Assembly: GCF_003054175.1 (NCBI RefSeq)
Contig: NZ_QBKN01000001.1
Location: 124,001 to 188,000, forward strand
Direction of reading: 5' to 3'
Source of the DNA: Allosediminivita pacifica
GTDB taxonomy: Bacteria; Pseudomonadota; Alphaproteobacteria; Rhodobacterales; Rhodobacteraceae
DNA: 64,000 nucleotides
In this document: one piece after another, positions 47,825 through 57,614 of the stretch
Numbering within the stretch: position 1 is the first letter of the stretch
How the letters are laid out: each line of letters opens with the position of its first letter
Program-made: the position numbers and the translations under genes
Notes under the pieces: generated by a model
Told to the model about the DNA's origin: nothing
The model's input: the letters and a program-made list of their open reading frames with translations, nothing else
Databases searched by the model: none

Positions 47825-49047
47825 CAGTCGTCCTCCCCGCCCGCGGGCACCATGTCGAGCGTTTCGAGCAGTTCGGCGATCACCGCGTCGGTCTGGTCCG
47901 CACCCTGGGTAATGACCTCCCAGCCGGCGTGGGCCATGGCCGCCGCCTGCTCGGGCGCGACCAGCGCCGAAATCGCCGAGGCGAGGCTCGAATCCCCCTG
48001 CACGATCCGCGCCGCCCCCGCCTTGGCCAGACGCGTGTAGGCCGGCAGGTGCTTGCCCACGTTCGGCCCGTACAGGATTGCCGTCCCGAGTGCCGCGGCT
48101 TCCAGCGGGTCATGCCCGCCGTGGCCGGCCACCAGCGACCCGCCAAGGTATGTCACCGGTGACAGCCGGTACCACAGGCCCAGATCGTCCCCGTCGTTCA
48201 CCACCAAGACCTGCGTGTTGTCGTCGGGCAACTCGCCCGCGTCCCAGCGGCACAGCCGCAGCCCCGATGCGGCCGCCGCCGCCGCGATGCCGCGGGCCTC
48301 CTCGGCGTTCTCGGGGACCAGCACCAGCAGCAGACGGTGGGCGAGCCGCACCGCGCGCTTGTGGGCGCTCAGGATATCGCCCGCCTCCGCCGCCCTCAGG
48401 TGCGCGGCCAGCCAGATCGGCCGGCCCGCGCAGGTCGCGGCCAATTCCTCATGGTCCTCCTCGCGCACCGTCAGGGGCAGGGGAGCGGGCATGAATGGAC
48501 CGGCGGCACGCAGGCGCGTGGGCAGTACGCCCAACCGGCGCAGCTGCCGCTCGGCCTCTTCGCTGGCGGGATAGACCGCGTCGAACAGCCCAAGCGTCCC
48601 TGGCACCGGATCGGGCGCCCAACGCGGCGAGGGCGTGGTATAGCCGTCCCCGGCCGCCCCCAGCGCGAACAGCCGCGTGCCCGCGTCCTGCAGCGCCATC
48701 ATCAGCGCGGGGCGCAGCTCGCTCCCGGTCCAGAGCCCGATTTCGGGCCGCATCTCCTGCGCAAACCGCGTCACGTCGGCGGGCAGTTCGGGGGGCACGT
48801 CGGCCAGGATCGACTCGGGGCAGGTGGTGCAGCTGCCGGTGGCCAGCACGGTCACGTCGGGGGCTTGCTGCTTCAGCCGCGCACAGAGATTGCCTAGCGA
48901 CCGCCCGCTCTCGCGGTCGCCGCCGTGGGCCCAGATCAGCGGGCCCGCGGGTCGTTCGGGAAGGGGCACGCGCCCCGCGCCCGACCCGGCCTTGCGGCCA
49001 TGCGCATAGGCCAGGTAGGTGCGCAGGGCGAGCGGTCGGCGTGGCAA
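47824..49047 (-). CDS. waaA: 3-deoxy-D-manno-octulosonic acid transferase family protein (WaaA-like)
   Basis: Glycosyltransferase of the WaaA/KdtA family, which adds Kdo to lipid A; 407 residues from a TTG start. N-terminal part [20 protein letters not shown], central [15 protein letters not shown] and C-terminal [40 protein letters not shown] fit the family. The usual N-terminal membrane anchor is missing, and the catalytic Glu region differs (see findings). The TTG lies five bases after the DUF4170 stop with GAGGAG before it; no ATG fits. Confidence 0.82.
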   Translation of the reverse strand: MPRRPLALRTYLAYAHGRKAGSGAGRVPLPERPAGPLIWAHGGDRESGRSLGNLCARLKQQAPDVTVLATGSCTTCPESILADVPPELPADVTRFAQEMRPEIGLWTGSELRPALMMALQDAGTRLFALGAAGDGYTTPSPRWAPDPVPGTLGLFDAVYPASEEAERQLRRLGVLPTRLRAAGPFMPAPLPLTVREEDHEELAATCAGRPIWLAAHLRAAEAGDILSAHKRAVRLAHRLLLVLVPENAEEARGIAAAAAASGLRLCRWDAGELPDDNTQVLVVNDGDDLGLWYRLSPVTYLGGSLVAGHGGHDPLEAAALGTAILYGPNVGKHLPAYTRLAKAGAARIVQGDSSLASAISALVAPEQAAAMAHAGWEVITQGADQTDAVIAELLETLDMVPAGGEDD

Positions 49048-49051
49048 GGTG

Positions 49052-49291
49052 TCAGCCCAGCTCCTCGGTCGAGGAGGCGGCCCGCTCTTCGTCGCGCAGG
49101 CGGTGCAGGTGGGCGATGAAGTAACGCATGTGGGCATTGTCCACAGTGCGCTGGGCCTCCGCCTTCCAGGCGTTGTAGGCCTCTTCGTAGTTCGGGAAGA
49201 TGCCGACGATATGCAGATCGTTGACGTCCTTGAAGACGGACTTCGACGGATCGACGAGTTCGCCGCCGAAGACAAGATGCAGGCGCTGCAT
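49052..49291 (-). CDS. DUF4170 family protein
   Basis: A 79-residue small protein, MQRLHLVFGGELVDPSKSVF to TEELG. It belongs to the family found in alphaproteobacteria next to Kdo transferase and lpxK; no function is known. The end of its gene supplies the ribosome-binding site for waaA. Confidence 0.88.
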   Translation of the reverse strand: MQRLHLVFGGELVDPSKSVFKDVNDLHIVGIFPNYEEAYNAWKAEAQRTVDNAHMRYFIAHLHRLRDEERAASSTEELG

Positions 49292-49380
49292 GGAAGGGCA
49301 CTCCTTTGTTTCTGGGGCTCGGGCGAGAGGGCCGGTGACGCGCGCGACCCTAGCGATCCGCGCTTCCCGGTCAAGCTGCG

Positions 49381-50157
49381 TCAGAGAAGACGGTCAAGCA
49401 GGGCTGAATGCATGGCAGGCCCCGCCGCGATCACCCCGGGATGCTGCGGCACGGGCGCGTTGAATCTGAGCCCCGCGCCGTAGCGGTCGGTCACCTTCGC
49501 GCCGGCTTCCTCAAGGATCAGGCTGCCGGCCGCGATGTCCCATTCCCAGGCGGGGCGCAGCGTCAGCATGGCGTCGAACTTGCCCTCGGCCACAAGGCTC
49601 AGGCGGTAGGCGAGCGAGGGCCGGTGATGCCGCCGGAACCCCGGCACGCCGCGCGGCCAGTGTCGCGGCTCCATGTTCTGCTTGGTGGCGAGCACATCGG
49701 CGTCGTCAAGCTCGGGGGCATATTCGGCGATGCCCACCGGCGCGCCGTTCAGCCGCGCGCCCGATCCCCGTGCCGCGGTGTAAAGCTTGTCGAGCATGGG
49801 CAGGTAGACCACCGCCGCCGTCACCTCGCCGTTCACCACCACAGCCAGCGCATGCGCCCAGGCATCCTGCCCGTCGATGAAGGCCCGCGTGCCGTCGATG
49901 GGATCGACGATGAAGGTGGCGGGCTTGGTCAGCCGGTCGGGGTCCTCGGCGCTTTCCTCGCTCAGCCAACCGTAGTCCGGCCGCGCGCCGCGCAGGACCT
50001 CTTCCAGAACGGTGTTCACGGCGAGGTCCGCGTCCGTCACCGGGGTCTGGTCATGCTCCTTGGTGCGCACGTCGAGCGCCCCGCCGATGTAGGTCGTGGC
50101 GACCTCGGCCGCGCGCTGCGCCGCCTCCGTCAGAAGCCTCAGGTCATTCTCCGGCAA
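49381..50157 (-). CDS. Inositol monophosphatase family protein, CysQ-like (3'(2'),5'-bisphosphate nucleotidase)
   Basis: A 258-residue Mg-dependent phosphatase. Metal-binding motifs: WLSEESAED (Glu), FIVDPIDGTRAFI (DPIDGT) and WEWDIAAGSLI (WDxAAG). The family includes inositol monophosphatase, CysQ (removes pAp from sulfate assimilation) and histidinol phosphatase; the DGTRAFIDG form resembles CysQ-type members. Its ATG is 14 bases inside the end of the pmbA gene, so the two are translated together. Confidence 0.88.
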   Translation of the reverse strand: MPENDLRLLTEAAQRAAEVATTYIGGALDVRTKEHDQTPVTDADLAVNTVLEEVLRGARPDYGWLSEESAEDPDRLTKPATFIVDPIDGTRAFIDGQDAWAHALAVVVNGEVTAAVVYLPMLDKLYTAARGSGARLNGAPVGIAEYAPELDDADVLATKQNMEPRHWPRGVPGFRRHHRPSLAYRLSLVAEGKFDAMLTLRPAWEWDIAAGSLILEEAGAKVTDRYGAGLRFNAPVPQHPGVIAAGPAMHSALLDRLL

Positions 50158-51490
50158 GGGTCAGCCCCTCCACCCGTAGCGAGGGCACGATCCGCGACAG
50201 CCAGGGCCGCGCATCGTTGGCGGGCGTGATCGTGGCCAGCATCTCGCGCAGGTTGCCCGCGAGCGTCACGCCCGAGACCGGGTAGGCCACCTCGCCGTTC
50301 TCGACCCACATGCCGGCGGCGCCGCGGGAATAGTCGCCGGTGTTGGGGTTGATCGTCGCCCCGATCATCGAGGTCACGATCAGCCCCGTGCCCATCTCGG
50401 CGGCGAGCGCGTCGCGGCTCTGCGTGCCTTGCGTCAGCGACAGGTTCCAGGGGCTGGGCGACGGCCCAGACCCGGCGCTGCGTGCGGCATTGGCGGTGCT
50501 CTCCATGCCCAGCTTGCGCGCATTGGCAAGGTCCAGCGTGAAGCTTTCCAGCACCCCGTCACGCACCACCGCGCGAGGCCGCGTCGCCAGCCCCTCGGCA
50601 TCGAAGGGCCGCGTGCCCGCCGCGCGCGCCCGGTGCGGGTCTTCCATAAGGTCGATGCCCCTGGGCAGCAGGTCCTCGCCCAGCGCGCCGCGCAGCCAGG
50701 AGGCGCCCCGTGCCACGGCGCTGCCGCTTGCCGCGCCCATCAGGTGCGCGATGAGCGAGGCCGCGATGCGTTCGTCGAAGATCACCGGGTACTTGCCGGT
50801 CCTGGGACGGCGCGGGTTCATGCGCTGCACCGCGCGCTCGGCGGCGCTGCGCCCGATCTCGGCCGGCGAGATCAGGTCCGACTGGAAGGTCCGGCTGTCG
50901 CCGTCGTAGTCGCGCTCCATCTTCAGGCCCTCGCCCGCGATGGCGACGCAGGAATGCCCGCGCGAGGTCCGCTTGTAGCCGCCGGAAAACCCGTTGGTCG
51001 CCGCCAGCCAGACGTCGCGCGCGGTATAGCCGGCGCTCGCCGACTGGACCTGCGTGATGCCTTCGACACCCAGCGCCGCCGCTTCGGCCTCGCGCGCGGT
51101 CTGCTCCAGCGTCGCGGGCGAGGGTTCCTCGGTCGGGTCGTACATCTCAAGCGGGCCGGGATCGACCGGCGTGCCGAGCTGGCCCGGATCGGCGAGGCCC
51201 GCATAGGGGTCCTCGGGCGCTTCGCGGGCCATGGCGACCGCGCGTTCGGCGATGGCCGCAAATGTCTCGGGTCGGCTGTCCGAGGCCGACACGATAGCCG
51301 ACCGGCTGCCCACGAAGACCCGCAGCCCGATGTCGGTGCTTTCCTCGCGCTCGGCCTGTTCCAGCGCGCCGCCGCGCACGTCGATCGATACCGAGGTGCC
51401 CGAGACGGCGATGGAATCCGCGCTGTCAGCGCCGGCGGCTTTCGCGGCGTCCAGAAGGGCGTGGGCAAGGCTCTGCGGGCTGGCGGTCAT
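50144..51490 (-). CDS. pmbA: TldD/PmbA family metallopeptidase subunit
   Basis: A 448-residue PmbA/TldE-type protein. In E. coli TldE is the non-catalytic partner of TldD, and the pair cleaves peptides such as microcin B17 precursor and CcdA. Motifs: GLRVFVGSRSAIVSASD, GHSCVAIAGEGLKMERDYD, IFDERIAASLIAHLMGAASG and the C-terminal MIGATINPNTGDYSRGAAGMWVENGE, all typical. TldD is not in the window. First gene of a probable operon running to lpxK. Confidence 0.93.
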   Translation of the reverse strand: MTASPQSLAHALLDAAKAAGADSADSIAVSGTSVSIDVRGGALEQAEREESTDIGLRVFVGSRSAIVSASDSRPETFAAIAERAVAMAREAPEDPYAGLADPGQLGTPVDPGPLEMYDPTEEPSPATLEQTAREAEAAALGVEGITQVQSASAGYTARDVWLAATNGFSGGYKRTSRGHSCVAIAGEGLKMERDYDGDSRTFQSDLISPAEIGRSAAERAVQRMNPRRPRTGKYPVIFDERIAASLIAHLMGAASGSAVARGASWLRGALGEDLLPRGIDLMEDPHRARAAGTRPFDAEGLATRPRAVVRDGVLESFTLDLANARKLGMESTANAARSAGSGPSPSPWNLSLTQGTQSRDALAAEMGTGLIVTSMIGATINPNTGDYSRGAAGMWVENGEVAYPVSGVTLAGNLREMLATITPANDARPWLSRIVPSLRVEGLTLAGE

Positions 51491-51620
51491 GGGCGCTCCT
51501 GATCGGGGTGGACAGGGCTATGACCTATGCCGCGGTGCAGGTCAGCGCAAGGTTGCGAGGGTTCGGCGCGACGTTGCGGCGGTGCTGAAGCGCCTGCACG
51601 CTCAGGCTATTCGCTGACCC
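51491..51620. other. Non-coding region upstream of pmbA
   Basis: Promoter region of the pmbA-to-lpxK operon; no gene seen before repeat R begins. Confidence 0.4.
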
Positions 51621-51790
51621 GCCCGGAACAAGGGCCGCAGGCCGCCGGGCATCGTCATGCTGGAAGCGCCTCTGGCATCACTGCGCCCCCGAGGCGGCGG
51701 TTTGGCGAAGCTGAGCGCGGCGTGTCCAGGTCTTCCTGACCTTGCTGGGATAAAACAAGAGAATGGTCGGTCTGGATCGCCTCCGCGCGC
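51621..51790. repeat. Family R repeat, decayed copy
   Basis: The first 30 bases (GCCCGGAACAAGGGCCGCAG then GCCGCCGGGC) match copies 2 and 3 almost exactly. Beyond them there is weak resemblance only (GCGGTTTGGCGAAGCT, GGGATAAAACAA), and the inverted right end is lost. Confidence 0.6.
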
Positions 51791-51809
51791 GGCTGCCATA
51801 TGCGGCTTC

Positions 51810-51978
51810 GCCCGGAACAAGGGCCGCAGGCCCGCCGGGCGAGCGCCGGACCGTCCGCGCGGTCTGGCGCTTTGGCAATTACAGTGAAACGTTCGGAGGT
51901 CATCCGGATCTGGCAGGCATAAAACACTTACCCCGGGAGGTCGCGGCGCCACACCACGGTCCGCCGCTCGCCCGGCTC
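51810..51978. repeat. Family R inverted-end repeat, copy 2
   Basis: Left end GCCCGGAACAAGGGCCGCAG, then GCCGGGCGAGCGCCGGACCG and GGTCTGGCGCTTTGGCAATT; right end GCGCCACACCACGGTCCG and CCGCTCGCCCGGC. The inner arms pair over 21 bases with one mismatch. The element ends 21 bases before the stop of the glycosidase gene. Confidence 0.87.
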
Positions 51979-51999
51979 ATCGCTCCATCTCGATGCCCG

Positions 52000-52755
52000 T
52001 CAGGACGCGGGCGCCGTCACCGCCACGATCGGTCCCATCTGACGGCCAAGGTCCGCGCGACCCACCTCGGGCGCGTAGATCCGCGACACGTTGCCGTCGA
52101 AATAGAGCGCCTCGGGCAGGTTCAGCCGGTCGCGGAACAGCCGCGCAAAATCGTGGAAGGTCACCGCATTCTCGGAGATGGCAAAGACCGCGCGGTCGCC
52201 CTCGTCGGTGGTGCCCACGCCATTGCGGATGTAGCGGGAATCGCTGTCGGGCAAGAACCGCGGGTGCAGCTTGCCGCCGATCACCAGCATCGGCCCCGAC
52301 TGCGTCGCGTCCCGGCATTCTGGGCGTCGTTCGAGGTAGTCGCGCGTCTCGAAGACGCGGGCATAGCCATCGCGCAGGCAGAACACGCCGTTGGGCAGCA
52401 GCCCGAAGTTGCCCGGCCCGGCGTTCGGGATCACGCGCATGACCTCCTCGCCGTCCTCGACGTAGTGGCCCACCGGGCTGCGGTCGGAATGGTACATCCC
52501 GCCGTTCATGGCAAAGACGAGGTTGCGCCCCTCGGCCTCCAGCGCCGTATCCAGCGTGCTGAAATCGCCCCAGACCTCGCCCTCGGGATCGCGCAGGAAC
52601 AGCTCCAGCTGCTCGGATTCGGGATCCACCGCGCAGGTCACGTAGCGGTTGCCGTCGAATTCGATCCGCTCGCACTCCACCGCCCGGGCCGGTGCGGCAA
52701 GCAACGACGCCGCCAGCGCGGCGACGGCGAGCAGGGCGCTCTCAGTCCTCGACAT
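52000..52755 (-). CDS. Phosphodiester glycosidase (NAGPA) family protein
   Basis: A 251-residue exported protein. Signal peptide 1-25 ([12 protein letters not shown]). The rest is the NAGPA/DUF2233 domain, with [24 protein letters not shown]-type sequence ([13 protein letters not shown]), [22 protein letters not shown] and [15 protein letters not shown]. The human enzyme of this family uncovers mannose 6-phosphate; bacterial members may act on cell-wall sugars. The ATG overlaps the end of rbfA by 14 bases. Confidence 0.9.
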   Translation of the reverse strand: MSRTESALLAVAALAASLLAAPARAVECERIEFDGNRYVTCAVDPESEQLELFLRDPEGEVWGDFSTLDTALEAEGRNLVFAMNGGMYHSDRSPVGHYVEDGEEVMRVIPNAGPGNFGLLPNGVFCLRDGYARVFETRDYLERRPECRDATQSGPMLVIGGKLHPRFLPDSDSRYIRNGVGTTDEGDRAVFAISENAVTFHDFARLFRDRLNLPEALYFDGNVSRIYAPEVGRADLGRQMGPIVAVTAPAS

Positions 52756-53137
52756 CGCGCCGGACGGTCTCCTGCGAGAAAAGCCGCCGGCTGTCGTCCA
52801 GCCGGTCGAAGGTCTCGTCGAGCCGGAAGCGCAGCTCGGGCGCGTATTTCAGCGTCAGCTCCTTCGACACCGCGCGGCGCAGCTCGCCCTTGTTGCGGTC
52901 GAGAAGCTCGAACATGTCGTCCTCGCCCTCGCCGCCCAGCGGCACGACGTAGGCCGTCGCCACCTTCAGGTCGGGGGAAACCGAAACCTCGCCCACCGTG
53001 ATCGAAAGCCGGTTGAGCTCGGGGTCATGAATGTCGCCGCGGTTCAGCACGTCGGAAAGCGTGCGCCGGATCAGTTCCCCGACGCGGCGCTGCCGCTGGC
53101 TGGGCCCGGGGCCCTCGTTATGTCTGCTGCGTGCCAT
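52742..53137 (-). CDS. rbfA: 30S ribosome-binding factor RbfA
   Basis: Ribosome maturation factor for the 30S subunit, 131 residues. A KH-like fold with [20 protein letters not shown] and [24 protein letters not shown] typical of RbfA. The start at 53137 (MARSRHNEG) is chosen over a start 12 codons upstream. In many bacteria rbfA follows infB; here it stands with the glycosidase and divergent from dapB. Confidence 0.93.
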   Translation of the reverse strand: MARSRHNEGPGPSQRQRRVGELIRRTLSDVLNRGDIHDPELNRLSITVGEVSVSPDLKVATAYVVPLGGEGEDDMFELLDRNKGELRRAVSKELTLKYAPELRFRLDETFDRLDDSRRLFSQETVRRDVED

Positions 53138-53224
53138 GCGCAGAGAGGTAAGGCTTCCGGCGGGCTTTGCCAAGCAGCCTGCACCGCGCTATGCCCCCGC
53201 CCGAAGGTCAAGCAGGAGCGGATC

Positions 53225-54040
53225 ATGAGCGAGTTGCCGGGTATTGTCGTTGTCGGGGTTTCCGGACGGATGGGCCAGATGCTGGTGCGCGAGGTGCGCG
53301 CCTCGGAAAAGATGCGTCTTGTCGGCGCCGTGGAACGCGCGGGCCACGACTGGATCGGGCAGGATCTTGGTGTTGCGATGGGCGGCCCGGAGATGGGCGT
53401 GACGGTCTCCGACGACCCGGTCGAAACCTTCGCGAAGGCGCAGGCCGTGCTCGATTTCACCGCCCCCGCTGCGACACTGGAATTCGCCGAACTCGCCGCG
53501 CAGGCCCGCGCGGTGCATGTCATCGGCACCACCGGCTTCACCGAGGACGAGCTTGAAAAACTCAAGCCCGCCGCCCGCCATGCGGTGATCGTGCGCGCCG
53601 GCAACATGAGCCTCGGGGTGAACCTTCTCACGCAGGTGACGAAACAGGTCTCCGCCGCGCTCGACCTCGACTGGGACATCGAGATCATCGAGGCCCATCA
53701 CAACCGCAAGGTCGATGCGCCCTCGGGCACCGCGCTCATGCTGGGCGAGGCCGCCGCCGAGGGCCGGGGGCAGGTGCTCTCCGAGGTCACGGATTCGGGC
53801 CGCGACGGCATGACCGGCGCCCGCAAGCGCGGCGACATCGGCTTTGCCGCGATTCGCGGCGGCGACATCGTGGGCGAGCACGAGGTGCTGTTTGCGACCG
53901 CGGGCGAGCGTATCTCGATCAGGCACGTGGCCTCCGACCGCGCGCTCTTCGCCCGCGGCGCGCTCACCGCTGCGCTCTGGGGGCAGGACAAGGAGCCCGG
54001 CGAATACGATATGCTGGACGTGCTCGGGCTGAAGCGGTGA
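53225..54040 (+). CDS. dapB: 4-hydroxy-tetrahydrodipicolinate reductase
   Basis: Second specific step of lysine and diaminopimelate synthesis, NAD(P)H-dependent, 271 residues. N-terminal [10 protein letters not shown] nucleotide-binding turn, IGTTGF, and the catalytic [16 protein letters not shown] are all present. CAGGAG precedes the ATG at 53225. The next gene of the pathway upstream, dapA, lies at the right edge of the window, 9 kb away. Confidence 0.96.
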   Translation: MSELPGIVVVGVSGRMGQMLVREVRASEKMRLVGAVERAGHDWIGQDLGVAMGGPEMGVTVSDDPVETFAKAQAVLDFTAPAATLEFAELAAQARAVHVIGTTGFTEDELEKLKPAARHAVIVRAGNMSLGVNLLTQVTKQVSAALDLDWDIEIIEAHHNRKVDAPSGTALMLGEAAAEGRGQVLSEVTDSGRDGMTGARKRGDIGFAAIRGGDIVGEHEVLFATAGERISIRHVASDRALFARGALTAALWGQDKEPGEYDMLDVLGLKR

Positions 54041-54056
54041 GCTTCGCGCCCTTCCC

Positions 54057-54224
54057 GCCCGGAACAAGGGCCGCAGGCCCGCCGGGCGAGCGCCGGACCG
54101 TCCCCGCGGTCTGGCGCTTTGGCAATTGCAGCACGACGTTCGGCGGTCCTTAGGATCTGGCCAAGATAAAGCGCCCACCCCGGAGGTCGCAGCGCCATAC
54201 CACGGTCCGGCGCTCGCCCGGCTC
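54057..54224. repeat. Family R inverted-end repeat, copy 3
   Basis: Best preserved copy. GCCGGGCGAGCGCCGGACCG near the left end pairs perfectly with CGGTCCGGCGCTCGCCCGGC near the right end. Inside these, GGTCTGGCGCT and AGCGCCATACC pair again, giving a stem of over 30 pairs with a small bulge and a loop of about 90 bases. It fills the gap between convergent dapB and the SDHAF4-like gene, 12 bases from the latter stop. Confidence 0.9.
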
Positions 54225-54235
54225 CGCGCCGTCCT

Positions 54236-54439
54236 TCAGAAATCGACCGCGAGGCCCTTCTTCTCCCAGTCGCCGTAGCGCACGGGTTCCGGCCCGTCGC
54301 GGCCGCCAAGCTCCAGCGGCAGCGGCTCGGCCAGCGCGGCAAGGCGGCGGCGTTCCTCGGCCTCGGCCAGCGCGCGGCGCGCGGCCTCGGGCAGGTCCGG
54401 ACGGTCGGTTTCGGGGGTACTCTCGGGCGTATCGGTCAT
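54236..54439 (-). CDS. DUF1674/SDHAF4-like protein (succinate dehydrogenase assembly factor)
   Basis: A 67-residue protein whose C-terminal half, ELGGRDGPEPVRYGDWEKKG, is the DUF1674 signature shared with eukaryotic SDHAF4, which helps to insert flavinylated SdhA into succinate dehydrogenase. The N-terminal half is Pro/Glu-rich. The start at 54439 leaves only 69 bases to divergent rsmB. The frame stays open on this strand across rsmB, but that is a shadow. Confidence 0.88.
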   Translation of the reverse strand: MTDTPESTPETDRPDLPEAARRALAEAEERRRLAALAEPLPLELGGRDGPEPVRYGDWEKKGLAVDF

Positions 54440-54508
54440 GACGCTTTCCTCGTGCCTTTGCCCTTGATATACGCGCCGCCTGCCTGCCGACAACCACCGA
54501 GGACCAAC

Positions 54509-55780
54509 ATGCCCCCCAGACCCGACCCGGCTCGCGCCGCCGCGCTCGACCTGCTGATGCAGGTGCTGGACGAGGGCAGGGCGCTCTCGGAACTGACCGC
54601 CACCACCGCGAAGCTCTCGGCCTCCGAACGCGCCACCGCCCAGCGGCTGGCCGCCGACGTGCTGCGCGGGCTCGACCGCTGCGACCGGCTGCTCAAGCCG
54701 CACCTTCGCAAGCGCCCGGCGCTGCGCACGCAGAACATCCTGCGGCTGGGCGTCGCGGAGCTGGCGCAGGGCGGCGCGGCGCACGGCGTGGTCGACGCGG
54801 CGGTGAAGCTGGCCGAGGGCGACCGCCGCAGCGCCTCGGCCAAGGGCATGGTCAACGCCATCCTGCGCAAGATGGCCGAGGAAGCCCCGGCCACCTGGGG
54901 CAAGATGCCCGTGCCCATGCTGCCCAAGTGGCTGCGCGGCCCCCTGCGCGAGGCCTGGGGCGACCGCACCGTGGCGCAGATGGAAAAGGCCCACTTCGCC
55001 GGTGCGCCGCTCGACCTGACCGCCAAGGGCGACCCGGCGAAACTGGCCGAGGCCACGGGCGGCGAGCTGCTGCCCACCGGCACCGTCCGCCTGCACCAGC
55101 GTGGACAGGTCAGTGCGCTGCCGGGCTTCGAGGCGGGCGATTTCTGGGTGCAGGACGCCGCCGCGGCGCTGCCCGCCCGCCTGCTGGGCGACGTGGCGGG
55201 CCTCAAGGTGCTCGACATGTGTGCCGCCCCCGGCGGCAAGACCCTGCAACTGGCCGCCGCGGGCGCGCAGGTCACCGCACTCGACATCTCCGAGCACCGC
55301 CTTGCCCGCGTGCACGAAAACCTGGGCCGCACCGGCCTCAGCGCCGAGGTCATCGCGTGCGACGTCATGGAGCACGAGGGCCAGTACGACGCCATCCTGC
55401 TCGACGCGCCGTGCTCGGCCACCGGCACCATCCGCCGCCACCCGGACCTGCCGCATGTGACGCAGGGCGAACGCATCGCCGATCTCATCGGCCTGCAGGA
55501 GGTCATGCTCGACCACGCGCTGCACCTGCTGAAACCCGGCGGCAAACTCGTATTCGCCACCTGTTCGCTGATCCCGGACGAGGGAGAATGCCAGGTCGAA
55601 GAGGCGCTCACCCGCCACGCGGACCTCACCGTCCTGCCGCCCGAGGCGCCGGGGATCGAGCCCGCATGGATCACTGAGGAGGGCGGTCTGCGCCTGCGCC
55701 CGGACATCTGGGCGGAAAAAGGCGGCATGGATGGCTTCTACATGGCCCTTATGCGCAAGGGTGATTCGGAAATCCGGTGA
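54509..55780 (+). CDS. rsmB: 16S rRNA (cytosine-5-)-methyltransferase RsmB family
   Basis: Methylates C967 of 16S rRNA (by homology), 423 residues. N-terminal NusB-like domain (about 1-130), then the methyltransferase domain: SAM motif DMCAAPGGKTLQLA, the catalytic DAPCSATGTIRRHPD and KLVFATCSLIPDEGE with the second Cys. ATG at 54509 gives MPPRPDPARAAALDLL. Followed by the heparinase-family gene and purH, an order that recurs in Rhodobacteraceae. Confidence 0.92.
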   Translation: MPPRPDPARAAALDLLMQVLDEGRALSELTATTAKLSASERATAQRLAADVLRGLDRCDRLLKPHLRKRPALRTQNILRLGVAELAQGGAAHGVVDAAVKLAEGDRRSASAKGMVNAILRKMAEEAPATWGKMPVPMLPKWLRGPLREAWGDRTVAQMEKAHFAGAPLDLTAKGDPAKLAEATGGELLPTGTVRLHQRGQVSALPGFEAGDFWVQDAAAALPARLLGDVAGLKVLDMCAAPGGKTLQLAAAGAQVTALDISEHRLARVHENLGRTGLSAEVIACDVMEHEGQYDAILLDAPCSATGTIRRHPDLPHVTQGERIADLIGLQEVMLDHALHLLKPGGKLVFATCSLIPDEGECQVEEALTRHADLTVLPPEAPGIEPAWITEEGGLRLRPDIWAEKGGMDGFYMALMRKGDSEIR

Positions 55781-55849
55781 CTTCGCGGGCCTGAAAGGTT
55801 AAGCTTGCCTTAAACGACTGCCAGAAGGCGGTCCCGAGAGGCAGAGCAG

Positions 55850-57592
55850 ATGGCCCGCATGTCCCGTCCCGCTGCCGCCTACGGGCGGTTCCGGAATCGT
55901 CTGAGCGCACGACTGTCGGCCCGCACCAAGCCGGCCACCGGCTTCCTGTCGCATCCCGAACCGCACACCATCGGCTACGTCGCCCGCGGGCGACAGCTTC
56001 TGGCGGGCAACCTCATGTTCGCGGGGCACCTGATCGAAACCCCGGGCATGCCCTGGGACGTGACCCCGCCGAGCCCCGCCTATGCCGCCGACCTGCACGC
56101 CTTCACCTGGCTCGACGATCTTGCGGCTGTCGGCGATGCCACGGCCCGCGTGCAGGCGCAGAAATGGACCTGGGACTGGATCCGTCGCTACGGCCGCGGC
56201 AAGGGGCCCGGCTGGACACCGGACCTGACCGGGCGCCGGACCATCCGCTGGGTGCAGCACGCCATCTTCCTGCTGCGCGGACAGGACCGCGCCAGGGCCG
56301 ATCTCTTCTACGCCGCCCTCTCGCGGCAGGCCGAGTTCCTGTCCCGCCGGGGCAGGGCGGCGGGCCCCGGTCTGCCCCGGTTCGAGGCCATGACCGGCCT
56401 GCTCTATGCCGGGCTCTCGCTTGAAGGGATGCAGCACCACATCGCCCCCGCCCGCGAGGCGCTGGGCGCCGAATGCGCCCGCATGATCGACGAGGGCGGA
56501 GGCATCCCCACGCGCAACCCCGAGGACCTGCTCGAGGTCTTCACCCTGCTCACCTGGGCGCAGGAGGCGCTGGATGCCGCCGACATGACGCCCACCGACG
56601 CCCACAGCGCGGCGCTCGCCCGCATGGCGCCGACCCTGCGCGCCCTGCGCCATGCCGACGGGTCGCTGGGCCGTTTCCACGGCGGCGGGCGCGGTGTCGA
56701 CGGCCGTCTCGACGAGGCGCTGGCAAGCTCCGGCGTGCGCCGCCGCCGCAAGGAAGGGCTCGCCATGGGCTTCGCGCGGCTCTCCGCCGGGCGTACCTCG
56801 GTGCTGATCGACGCGGCGCCGCCGCCTGCCGGGCGCGCCTCGGCCAATGCCCATGCCTCGACGCTGGCGATGGAGCTGACCTCGGGCCGGCGCCCGGTGC
56901 TGGTCAACTGCGGCGCGGGCCATGCCTTCGGCCCCGACTGGCGCCGCGCCGGGCGGGCCACGCCCTCGCACAGCGTGCTCTGCCTCGACGGCGGCTCCAG
57001 CTCCCGGCTCTCCGATCCCGAGACCTTCGGCGATGAGATGCGCGAATACCTCCGCGACGGGCCCCGCTCCGTACAGGTCGAACAGACCCGCCCGGCCGAG
57101 GGCTACCGTTTCGAAGGCGCCCACGACGGCTACGTGCCAGCCACCGGCCTCACCCATGCCCGCAGCGTGCTGCTCTCGCTCGACGGCCGCACGCTCGAGG
57201 GCGAGGATTTCCTCGTCACGCTCGAACCCGAGCACAAGAAACGCTTCGACCGCGCCGTGGACGAGGGCGGGCTCTCGGGCCTCTCCTTCGACATCCACTT
57301 CCACCTGCACCCCGATCTCGAGGTCTCGCTGGACCTGGGCGGTCGGGTGGCCTCGGTCACGCTGCGCTCGGGCGAGGTCTGGGTCTTCCGCTTCGAGGGC
57401 GACGTCTCGATGCGCATCGAACCCTCGGTCCTGCTCGAAAAGGGGCGGATCCGCCCACGCGCGACCAAACAGATCGTTTTATCCGGCCGCGCGATGGGCT
57501 ATTCGACGCGCGTCCGCTGGAGCCTGGCCAAGGCGCATGATACCGCACTTGCGGTCCGCGACCTGGTGATGGACGAGGTGGACCCGTTCTGA
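55850..57592 (+). CDS. Heparinase II/III family protein
   Basis: A 580-residue protein of the heparinase II/III superfamily: an alpha/alpha toroid (about 40-300) and a C-terminal beta-sandwich (about 330-560). Typical segments: [58 protein letters not shown] and [14 protein letters not shown]. No clear signal peptide, unlike secreted polysaccharide lyases, so its substrate may be internal or its role non-lytic. It lies between rsmB and purH. Confidence 0.88.
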   Translation: MARMSRPAAAYGRFRNRLSARLSARTKPATGFLSHPEPHTIGYVARGRQLLAGNLMFAGHLIETPGMPWDVTPPSPAYAADLHAFTWLDDLAAVGDATARVQAQKWTWDWIRRYGRGKGPGWTPDLTGRRTIRWVQHAIFLLRGQDRARADLFYAALSRQAEFLSRRGRAAGPGLPRFEAMTGLLYAGLSLEGMQHHIAPAREALGAECARMIDEGGGIPTRNPEDLLEVFTLLTWAQEALDAADMTPTDAHSAALARMAPTLRALRHADGSLGRFHGGGRGVDGRLDEALASSGVRRRRKEGLAMGFARLSAGRTSVLIDAAPPPAGRASANAHASTLAMELTSGRRPVLVNCGAGHAFGPDWRRAGRATPSHSVLCLDGGSSSRLSDPETFGDEMREYLRDGPRSVQVEQTRPAEGYRFEGAHDGYVPATGLTHARSVLLSLDGRTLEGEDFLVTLEPEHKKRFDRAVDEGGLSGLSFDIHFHLHPDLEVSLDLGGRVASVTLRSGEVWVFRFEGDVSMRIEPSVLLEKGRIRPRATKQIVLSGRAMGYSTRVRWSLAKAHDTALAVRDLVMDEVDPF

Positions 57593-57614
57593 ATCACCCT
57601 GGAAGGCCCCTGCC

